Shown here piece by piece: positions 10,636 to 19,751 of a DNA stretch of 64,000 bases. The notes below the pieces were generated by a model that was not told the DNA's origin, did not search any database, and saw only the letters and a list, made by a program, of their open reading frames with translations. Within the stretch, counting starts at the first letter, position 1. Every line of letters starts with the position of its first letter. The translations under genes and the position numbers were made by a program. Origin of the DNA: Calliopum simillimum (Eukaryota > Arthropoda > Insecta > Diptera > Lauxaniidae); contig OX638369.1 in assembly GCA_951812925.1 (NCBI GenBank), forward strand, positions 25,139,329-25,203,328. The letters are read 5' to 3'.

Positions 10636-10856
10636 ATGGGTGTTGTAATTTCAAGAAATTTAAAAAATTTTGAAATATTGGGGGTTATCGTGAAACAAGA
10701 TTCCCGGGGAATTTTCTTAAACTGCAATAGAGAATGCACGGCAGTCTGTGAAAATTCCCCGGGAATATTAATTCACGATAACCCCCATTGTGTTTGTCGT
10801 AGGCGAGCCAAAATTGGTTCACTTTTGTTCTACGCTAACACCCTTGGCCTAGATAG
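10636..10856. mobile_element. MITE family E, partial copy interrupted by MITE C
   Basis: Sequence on both sides of 10680-10786 matches the middle and right half of the element at 18176-18481 (CATGGGTGTTGTA, GTAGGCGAG, then CGCTAACACCCTT). It is therefore one older element split by a younger one. Confidence 0.5.
10680..10786. mobile_element. MITE family C, copy 1 (107 bp), ATT target duplication
   Basis: A near-perfect palindrome starting GGGGGTTATCGTGAA and ending TTCACGATAACCCCC. It is flanked on both sides by ATT (10677-10679 and 10787-10789). Contains CCCGGGGAATTTTC in inverted pairs. A second copy lies at 61426-61532. Confidence 0.8.
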
Positions 10857-11084
10857 GATTTTATTTCGGAGGGTGCCCGACTGGCTATAAAAGATGCCAT
10901 AAAAGATAAAAAATTTCTTCAAACAAAAATTATAAAAAAATTTAAATATGTTTGGTGATGGACAAATTTTTTAAACGCAGTCCTTAGTAAAGTTGTTTCT
11001 TTTTTTAAGCATTTAATAAATTTTATTAACTTCAATAATGCGCACAATTACAAACAAATATATATTGAAACTAAACATATTTTT

Positions 11085-11090
11085 TTTTAT
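11085..11090 (-). terminator. Polyadenylation signal of the 128-aa gene
   Basis: AATAAA on the - strand about 205 nt after the stop codon. It is followed by an A-rich run. Confidence 0.45.
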
Positions 11091-11294
11091 TAACTATGTA
11101 AATGTAAAAAAATGTTTTGCAAAAAACTGTAGAAAAATTTTACATTTATAAAGACTATGAAAATCCTCCATAAAATTCCATAGTAAACATAAAAGCAACG
11201 ATTAAAATCCATTGCTTATTGCTCCACGTAGTTCCATAGTTTTACAAAAAATATTCTTGCTGCTGGAATCCACAACAAAGCCTCTGCCTAATCC

Positions 11295-11681
11295 TTATGT
11301 GATTCTCGTCGAGCAATTACGATAAAATGCGAATGACTTTGGTGTTCTTACTTCATCGCATTCTTGACTATTTTGACGACTAAATTTCACAGTGGGATAC
11401 ACTTCCTCCCATTCAGATTCTGAGCTGCTAAGTACGCCACGTGTCCTTGTTTCTTGTTGCTGTTGTTGTTGTTGTTGTTGTTGGTTGTGCTTTACACTAC
11501 CCTTACGAATTGTCTGATCGGCTGTAGGTATCGGATTGTTTAACATTTGTGTTACACTTTTAGAGAGTATTATTGGCTTTATACGATTGTAGCCACATCC
11601 GGTTGGCTTGTAACGCTCTAACTTTGTAGAGATACGCTCCATTTCGTTATGTACCCAATTTTGCATGTATTTTGAACGCAT
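11295..11681 (-). CDS. Small single-exon protein with polyglutamine, family not recognised (128 aa)
   Basis: The ATG at 11681 opens a 128-residue frame that begins MRSKYMQNWVHNEMERISTK. It has a basic, lysine/arginine-rich first half, ten glutamines at 67-76, a serine/acidic patch (SSSESEWEE, 85-93) and ends YRNCSTRIT. Support for a real gene: a TATAAAA box and an ACAGTT initiator sit 33 bp apart, placing the start site about 119 nt upstream of the ATG, and an AATAAA lies about 200 nt after the stop. It lies alone between the 3' ends of PhK alpha and Piezo, inside repeat-rich DNA. The VYPTVKFSR stretch faintly recalls the V-P-V-x-F-x-R motif of small Bearded-type proteins, but I do not regard that as an assignment. 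No signal peptide or membrane segment. Confidence 0.6.
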   Translation of the reverse strand: MRSKYMQNWVHNEMERISTKLERYKPTGCGYNRIKPIILSKSVTQMLNNPIPTADQTIRKGSVKHNQQQQQQQQQQETRTRGVLSSSESEWEEVYPTVKFSRQNSQECDEVRTPKSFAFYRNCSTRIT

Positions 11682-11796
11682 TTTTCTTTTTTTTCTGTTA
11701 GTTTCTTAACAAAAAATAATATACACAACAATACTTAACAAAACTTTTTAAGTTTTCTTTTGTTCCACGAAATGTATTATATCGTTCTTGAAATAC

Positions 11797-11833
11797 AACT
11801 GTTATCTTTTATGGTTGGTTTGCTTCTTTTATA
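11797..11833 (-). promoter_or_regulatory. Core promoter (TATA box and initiator) of the 128-aa gene
   Basis: On the - strand TATAAAA occupies 11833-11827 and ACAGTT, an initiator-like sequence, 11802-11797. With the start at 11800, TATA begins at -33, a normal distance for insect pol II promoters. Confidence 0.55.
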
Positions 11834-12687
11834 GTGATTTTAAAGAATGCTTTTTTTATTTGGACTGCATGAGAGCCAAGTTTTGCTTAAACATTGTTTA
11901 CCTTAGCAATTTCAATGCGCCTGCGCATTTTTTCTTATGTAAATATTTGACCTTAACCATTTTGTTGATGTCTGCAATTGATTTTTTTTCTAATGCCATT
12001 GCTTTTACATTCGTTTATTAGGACACAAGGCCAAGAAACATTAATCTTCTTAAATAATTGTTTTTCAATCCAATGTTGTTCGGTTCATGGCGAAAAATTC
12101 TTTGATGTGCATTGTACGATGCAATAATGTTAAATAATTTACATTGCAAAATTGATGTAATCTTCTAGTTTATATAGCGTTGCATCACGAGTCATTTTTG
12201 TAGTTGCAATATTTTGTTTTACAATTGTACAATTAATACGTATTAAATTGTAAACATAATCTCCTAACAACCGTTTCAATTACTTTTTATATTGAAACAA
12301 TTTCGATGATACCCATTCATCATTTCAACATTTTTAAAGAATCCAAAATTTGAAACGAGAGTGGTCTGGTTTGCGTTATGTTTCAAGATTCAGCACAGGT
12401 CTATCATCAGACACATTTGCGAACACCAAGAAGAACTTACAAGCATACCTTATTAGGAACAACCTTCTGAATAATAAATAATATTGGCACTGCAATGGAG
12501 ACTTTAAAGTGATCTGAGAATAAATTCTCGAGAATATTAATTCATGATACCTTTCTTGCGTAGCTCTTCGCTTGCAGCCTTTTTACTCCTTGCTGTGATT
12601 CTAAGTAAATGTATGCTATGGAGTAAATAAAGTATGCTTACAAGTTCTTTTCGATGTCGATATATCTGATGATAGACCAGCCCTCTC
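11834..12687. other. Intergenic DNA
   Basis: AT-rich with no gene seen. Around 12530-12560 there is a relic resembling MITE C (AATAAATTCTCGAGAATATT and ATTCATGATACC). Confidence 0.4.
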
Positions 12688-14075
12688 CACGGTGTGCCTT
12701 AACCCGTTCTAAATCGGACGTCGTAGCACATAAAATTTTTTTCCAGATTCTGTTTACTTATCGTTCAAATGATGTATAAAAAAATTTTCACTCGTGACTT
12801 TTCGACTAAATTTTGAGATAATCGCTTTTCCAATTGGGGCATTTTCCCATACAAAAAGAAAAAAAAAAATTTTTTTAACTACGTTAAACAAAAATTAAAA
12901 TAATCACAATCGATGTGTTTTGCAATGCTTAACGCGAATCCAACCTCAGAATTGCTCTATCGTGTATAGTTTATGAGATATTGTAATCTAAATACCAAAA
13001 AAAGTAGTTTTTTGCCATTTTTTGAAGCTATATAACTATGTAACATATCATTTATTCGTCAAATGTGGCTTAAACACTTGAAAGCCCCAATCTTTTGCTT
13101 TAAAACCTAATTTAAATTATATTTATATCTTCATGCTTCTAAGAGATATCGTACACCGAAATATAGTCAAGACGGGTTTTTTGCACTTTTGTGTCTTTTT
13201 AGGTTAGGATATCTTTGAGGAAAAAAAAGACATCAACATAATTTAAATTAGGTTTTAAAGGCAAAGATTAGGACTTTAAAGTTGCTTACCAGATTTAACG
13301 AAATTAAAATTTCTTGCACATTTTAAACATGTTCAACGAACCGACCATTTCAAAATTCAGCCGTATGCCATACACGTAACAACAACACTCGGGTGTCAAA
13401 CGGCTGAATTTAGAAGTGGTCGGTTCGTTGAACATGTTTAAAATGTGAAAGAAATTTTAATTTCGTTAAATCTGGTAAGCAACTTTAAAGTCCTAATCTT
13501 TGCCTTTAAAACCTAATTTAAATTATGTTGATGTCTTTTTTTTCCTCAAAGATATCCTAACCTAAAAAGACACAAAAGTGCGAAAAACCCGTCTTGACTA
13601 TATTTCGGTCTACGATATCTCTTAGCAGCATGAAGATATAAATATAATTTAAATTAGGTTTTAAAGCAAAAGATTGGGGCTTTCAAGTGTTTAAGCCACA
13701 TTTGACGAATAAATGATATGTTACATAGTTATATAGCTTCAAAAAATGGCAAAAAACTACTTTTTTTGGTATTTAGATTACAATATCTCATAAACTATAC
13801 ACGATAGAGCAATTCTGAGGTTGGATTCGCGTTAAGCATTGCAAAACACATCGATTGTGATTATTTTAATTTTTGTTTAATGTAGTTAAAAAAATTTTTT
13901 TTTTCTTTTTGTATGGGAAAATGCCCCAATTGGAAAAGCGATTATCTCAAAATTTAGTCGAAAAGTCACGAGTGAAAATTTTTTTATACATCATTTTAAC
14001 GATAAGTAAACAGAATCTGGAAAAAAATTTGATGTGCTACGACGTCCGATTTAGAACGGGTTAAGGCACACCGTG
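12688..14075. mobile_element. Foldback-like 1.39-kb palindromic element, copy 1
   Basis: Begins CACGGTGTGCCTTAACCCG and ends CGGGTTAAGGCACACCGTG. The two arms, each about 680 bp, are near-identical inverted copies around a short spacer near 13380. Both flanks show TCTC (12684-12687 and 14076-14079), a possible 4-bp target duplication. No transposase. A second copy, also a full palindrome, lies at 32800-34175. Open frames inside are reading frames of the arms, not genes. Confidence 0.85.
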
Positions 14076-14289
14076 TCTCTCGTTTCTAAATTTGGATTCT
14101 TTGAATACGTTGAAATGATGAATAGGGTATCTTGAAAGATTGAAAAAACTAAGCATTATACATACTTCAATCCTTTGATGTGTATGACCAGCTTAGGAAT
14201 TTTTGTTTTGATTAAGTCCCCCAGATTTAAAAAAAATTATAGCACCAACAGTACTTTTTTTTTTTTGCTCACCGAAGCATAGGCCCCTA

Positions 14290-14540
14290 TTGCGTGCAGC
14301 AAATTATCTCGTATAGCCAATGGCAACCGAACCACCCGAACAAAGGCCGTACAAGGGCCATATTTCATTATTATTTTTTTTTTTTTGGGCTATACAGGGC
14401 CGAACATGTTGTTTTTGTAGGACATTTTGGCCATACACCATTGCTTCATGTGGGCTGTACGTCGGCCGTACAATTGACTTTTACTATTGAATTGGGCTCA
14501 ACATGGGCTGCACATCGGCCGTACAATTTATTATTTATTG
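14290..14540 (+). repeat. Degenerate tandem units with GGCCGTACAA
   Basis: GGGCTGTACGTCGGCCGTAC recurs about 62 bp later as GGGCTGCACATCGGCCGTAC, each followed by AATT, with weaker forms upstream. An 86-codon frame crosses it but looks like translated repeat. Confidence 0.5.
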
Positions 14541-14559
14541 GCAGACATTGGTAAGTTTT

Positions 14560-15460
14560 GCTACTCAGAACATTGATAGTCGGGGTTCGAAACCCAAGGA
14601 TAGCGGGAAAATATTTTTTTTTTGCCTTGTACGCGGCCGCATGTACATCCTTTTGGACTTTTTTAGTTTTGTATTGGTTCTTAAGTTAACTCTATAGTTG
14701 CCAGTTTGTGGAGCTGCTCGGTAGCAGGAGGGACAACGCAATAATCCCTGTAGGACCTATCTTTTGTCTAGTTATTTTGTCAATAGAACAAAACGGACTA
14801 CCACCTAAAACTAGAATAAATTCACTTAAATTATCAATTTGAACAAAAATGCTCCAAATGTAACGCAAAGTCGGTCATTTGTATCAAAGTTACTGACTAC
14901 GTTCTGCTTGGCAATTCGTCGATTGTGAAGAAAAGCAATGGATAGTGTATTGGTCTAATGACTTGCGCTACCTGAAGAGACTCGGGTTGAAATCCTCCAC
15001 AATTCAATTCTGTCTGAAGAGTCTTCTAAGCGGAAAATGAAACATATGTCCAACATAGCCGAGGTATGAAATAATAAAAAAATTGCATCTGCAATGAGAT
15101 TCTTAGCTGGAACACCATGCTCAGAAATATATAACAAATTCTTTAGCACATTCGTCTATGAAAGCTTTTGATATTTTTGTGTCAAATTTGTTTATTTAAT
15201 TAAATTCTTTGAAATTCATAAATAAAATAAAAAAATTGGCCTTTTTCTGGTTCGAATGTAATGCATAAGGAGACAATTCACTTTTTTCTGGTCTAAATGT
15301 AATGCATATGGAGACAATTGCTTACGTCCAATGACAAACAATACAAAACGTAAACAGAACTTTATATGAGATGGGAACAGAATTTAGACTACTTGGTGTA
15401 GTTTACAAACTAGTTTTCGAATAGCCCGTGGTCCTGTAGGGAAAGAACACCTGGTAGTGT
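14560..15460 (+). mobile_element. SINE-like repeat with tRNA-type pol III boxes
   Basis: A block near 14940-15000 has TAGTGTATTGGTCTAATGAC (A-box region) followed 28 nt later by GGGTTGAAATCC (B-box region). The same block occurs inverted at 20340-21050 with GAGTTCAAATCC. A further B-box-like GGGGTTCGAAACCC lies at about 14581. No complete tRNA cloverleaf was found, so I call it tRNA-derived repeat. Confidence 0.5.
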
Positions 15461-15674
15461 ATCGGATACACAATGTATAAGCCAAGTTGCCAAAAAAATG
15501 AGCTTAAAGAATCTCAAAGCTATTCAAACTTCTCACTATTCTAAATGCCATCAAAAGTGCTGACAGAGTTGATTCAAAGTAGAGTAGTAAAAATTGGATT
15601 CAGCGATTATAACGAAAAAATGTTTAAACTATTAATTGGAATCTACTTAATTGGAGAGGGTTACATACATTCAT

Positions 15675-16008
15675 ATATCTGCCGTAAAAAAATATAAGGC
15701 CGCAACTTAAGTTACGGCTTTTCGAACTTTATTTCCCCATCGGATTAAGCAATTTTTTAGTCCAATTTTTACGTTTTCCACTTCTCTTGCAAATTGCAAA
15801 TAAAGAAATGTAAACATTACACCCTGTTTTCATATTTTTCAAAATTAAAATCATAAAAGGCAGTAACTCCATACAAAAAAGATGAAAAATTAAATAGATT
15901 TTATAAGAAAGAGAAGTTGCTGCCTTTTCTGAATAAAAATAAAATTTCGATTTTCTCAAAACTATGAAAAACGAGTTGCGTCTTTTTATAATTTTACGGC
16001 AGATATAT
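15675..16008. mobile_element. Short inverted-repeat element (MITE)
   Basis: ATATATCTGCCGTAAAA on the left pairs with TTTTACGGCAGATATAT on the right. The interior is AT-rich and non-coding. Confidence 0.5.
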
Positions 16009-17425
16009 GTTTTCATGTTATTATCCAAATAAGGCGACTTGATATCTTAAATATGCATACTCGGGATTATGTGCGACTCGCAAACAGCAATACCAGTTTT
16101 GGCGAGTCGCATCATTTTTCAGACAACTCGTGAACTGCAATTAACCCCACCTTTCGTCACAATATTTTATAGATCAAAATCATCATGTGATTAATACGGC
16201 CTATAAACAAATATTTTATGCTTCGAACTGCTAATATCAAAACAACCAATTATTATATCATTCCAATTACATAAATGTTTTCTTCTTTTATTATCAACAC
16301 TTTGATATGGACATGATTCGGTGAAAAATAATGATATTTATGTTAATTATTACAATTTCTATGTATGTATGTATAAACATTGACTTTATTTAAGGTAAGT
16401 TATTACAAAAAATTCTTTTATTGTTACTAAATATTATTGCAATATTATAATATATTATTGGTTTTACTTATTAAACAATCAAGGCAAATATTCAATATGA
16501 GTTTACATTTATAATTTAATTTTAATTGAAAAAATTTCGTACAAATGAAAAAGCTTACAAATACTTCTTAATGATTAAATTTAAAAAAAATGTTGTATCA
16601 TTTACTTTTCAATAAACGCTAATTGCAATTAACGATAAATAAAGCACATAAATATTAAGAGAGAAAAGAATCGAATAGAAAAGAAAATTTATAAGTTATT
16701 AGCCACAACACTTTTTTTGAAATTTTAATTAACGAACTATTTAGGAGAAATCAATACTTCAAGAGATTCACACTAAACAAATAAAATTTGTATAAAAATA
16801 AAGACATCAAAATTTAAGAACAACTATTTTTTAATAAATTTTAAGCAGAACTTTATGTACACAAAATAAATTCAAGCAGCAATTATCAAAAATATATGTA
16901 TAAACTTGATTATAACTTCAGGCTAAGGATTAAGCACATCTTTTGTATAGGTACATAAATCTTTTTTTATATTTTTTCTTTTTACTTTAGTTTTATATAA
17001 AAGTTTTACTATAAAAATATTATTTCAATAATTAGTAAACTAAGAAATTTTGCCTTTATTTTACTTTTTCTTAAATATGTTACATGCCGTTATGTTTATT
17101 AGTATGTTTTTTAGAGTGATTCATAAAAAAAATAATTAAATGTCGGTTTACAGCACGGGCAATCCAACTTAGAAGTTTTGGGAAAATAAATAACAATATA
17201 TCAACACAATATCAACAATATATCTATCAACCCTTGGTGCCATAAAACAACATTTGTGTTTTTTTTTTTATGAATTACTCTTATGTTTATGTAAATGAAT
17301 ATGGGTTTCGTTCGTTGTAGGTACAATGAGTTTATGAAAAAATGAAATTGGTTTTCTTATAGGAAAATTTTATTTGTTTATATTTTAAAGTAGAAAATGT
17401 GATTTCAAAGATAAAGAAATTTTTG
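16009..17425. other. Intergenic AT-rich DNA
   Basis: No gene or clear transposon. A short inverted repeat (GCGACTCGC with GCGAGTCGC) lies at about 16072-16108. Confidence 0.4.
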
Positions 17426-17937
17426 TTTGCTAATCAACAAGCATGGATCCAATTACATTGTTGGTTATATGGAAGGGTGGTATGCGTTACGCGTTTCAGG
17501 GCCCAACAGAGATAAATCTCATCAGCACATTATATTTAAACTTTAGCATAGATTTGTTGAGAATCACAGCAAAAAGAAAAATACGGCACATGCAAAAAAG
17601 TTGTAATTTTGTATTTTCCCCTGTTATGCATCGCCTTGATCAATGATATTGATATCAAAACTTTTGCATGTGCCGTGTTTTTCTTTTTTCTGATTCTCAA
17701 CAAATCTATGCTAAACATTGAATGTAGTATACTTGAAAGTTCTTCTGGATGTCGTCAGCAAATGCGCCTGATGAGGTTGACCTATAGTGGATCCCGAAAC
17801 TCGTAACGCAAGCCAGCCTTCCAATAAATATTTTGTTTTTCTTGCATGAATTTTGCCTTGTTTTTGTTATTTTATTGGGATTGAACAGTAAGCTCAAACC
17901 AACAATGACATCTGATCCATGCTTCTTGGATAGCAAA
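17426..17937. mobile_element. MITE family A, copy 2 (512 bp)
   Basis: Starts TTTGCTAATCAACAAGCATGG and ends CCATGCTTCTTGGATAGCAAA. Contains ATAGATTTGTTGAGAATCAC at 17548 and its inverted form at 17690, flanking a small inner palindrome. Longer than the copy at 5667 because of that internal inverted duplication. Confidence 0.7.
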
Positions 17938-18175
17938 TCATGTAAATCATTTTCATTTTTTAATTCAATTAGTTTTTTTATAACATGGGGAATCTTTTAA
18001 CCTAGTAAACTCGAATACCATGAAAAACTCGAAAGTTTATGAGCTTGTCTTTAGGAACATAAACAACGCATCAGTTGTCATTAACATAATTTGAAAAATA
18101 TTCAATACAAATTAGATTTCCAAAGAAAACATTTTTTTCGAAGCATTTATTTGACAAGAATCGCTCTCTTATTTA

Positions 18176-18481
18176 AGGGTGTCAGCGTAAAACCAAATTT
18201 TTTCTCGCCTACAACTATGTACAGTAATTCAATAATTTACAAATTTCTCGGAACTACAACACCCATGAAAAATAGTTTTTGCTTTTTGTTTTTTTCAACG
18301 CTACCAACATAAAACAGACACAACAACTGATGATTACTGCTTCGTATCACAAAAACAATTTTTTGTGTGTGTTTCAAATCCAAAAAATTTGGAAAATATT
18401 GAAATATTGTTGTTTTTGTAGACGAGTTAAAATTCTACGCTGACTGCGCTTGACTCAGTGATTTTGAAACGCTGGCACCCT
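18176..18481. mobile_element. MITE family E (306 bp), TA target duplication
   Basis: Starts AGGGTGTCAGCGT and ends ACGCTGGCACCCT, with TA on both sides (18174-18175 and 18482-18483). The arms pair imperfectly. The TA duplication suggests mobilisation by a Tc1/mariner-superfamily transposase. Confidence 0.65.
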
Positions 18482-18483
18482 TA

Positions 18484-19303
18484 CGACGTAAATTTTCAAA
18501 GCTGTTGCGCATAAAATTTGCCTCAAAAGTTTTGGAGGCCTGCATAAGCTGTGTTGCATACAAGTTTTTAGATTTTGTTTACGAGGCTCGAAAGTTTTCG
18601 AAAGTATACATCGTTTTCGAGGGTTTTACATGTTTAAAGGAATCCGCTCAAGGAAAATTTTTAACATAATTAATAAATAGATATGGAAATTTTAACAATT
18701 TGTTTTATATTTAATGAAAATTTTAAACATGACTTTTAATTTAGTACACCTTAATTAAGTTAACTGCAATTTAGTTAAACTTTAATTCGGCTTTCGTTGA
18801 TTTAATTTTAATGTTACATTAATAAAGACCTTCTAGCAAAAAGAACCATGGTTCGAAATTTTCGAAAAAAGTTTTATAAATCATAGCAAAACTTGTTAGT
18901 TTTGCTGATGTTTTTACATGTTTGAAATTGGAAATAGGGTGATATGATTGTTTTTGCCTAGAAGGTCTTCAATTATAAAATTTTAGTTACTTCTATCTAT
19001 TCATACATTTTTTTAAAAAAACCTTTTTTTTTTTTTTTCTTTTTCATTTTTAAATTAGAAAAAATTGTATAACGAAAGCTTTCTTTGTGTTTATTGAACT
19101 GTTAAGTGTTATAAAAACATACATAATTTAATGATCAATCAATGATGTGTGTTAATGTGTTTTGCGGTTTCATTTTAATATAAATACATATCTTGTTAAA
19201 TTTTAAATAAAAAATAAATTATAACATACTATGTATAAAATGCTAAAAATCCCTGAATATGAGTTTATTTATAATTATTAATATTTTTTTTTCAACATTA
19301 TTA
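18484..19303. other. Intergenic DNA beyond the Piezo 3' end
   Basis: AT-rich, with several homopolymer tracts; no gene seen. Confidence 0.4.
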
Positions 19304-19309
19304 TTTATT
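19304..19309 (-). terminator. Piezo: Probable Piezo polyadenylation signal
   Basis: AATAAA on the - strand, about 242 nt after the Piezo stop codon. Further AATAAA-like sites follow. Confidence 0.5.
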
Positions 19310-19550
19310 TCTCATTTTGTATTGTAACTTGTTTTTAGGCTTAAATCTCTACAATTTCATTGTTAATAGTTTACAATAATATTCGCCGGCAGTTCTTTGT
19401 GTTGGTAAAAAAATTCTATCAAACATAATAACTTTAAAAACAATTAATTAAATAATGAATTAATTAATTAACTACTTAGACGAGAGATATAAATTATATA
19501 CGGTAAACTGTAAACTAATACCCTAAAGTGGGCAACTAGAGCACATTGTG

Positions 19551-19751
19551 TTATTGTTGTTGCTGCTGTTGTTGTTGTTGTTCTGGCCGACGAACACTTT
19601 GACGACTGCGTACACTTTCTGTATCAGTTTCATCCTCATTAGTGTCTTCCTTAGGACGTGTCCATTTAATCATTGTCTCAGGTGAACGGTAAAGGAATAT
19701 TAATTTGGCAAACAGATCCTCTTCCAATGCAAATTCTAGCGCTTCTCTTAC
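19551..19751 (-). CDS. Piezo: Piezo terminal exon
   Basis: [20 protein letters not shown] then [26 protein letters not shown] and a run of glutamines to the TAA (19553-19551). The C-terminal domain is complete. Confidence 0.95.
   Translation of the reverse strand, partial: VREALEFALEEDLFAKLIFLYRSPETMIKWTRPKEDTNEDETDTESVRSRQSVRRPEQQQQQQQQQ

Noticed and set aside
14294..14697. 86- and 64-codon frames
   Set aside because: Composed of degenerate repeat units and the start of a SINE-like repeat.
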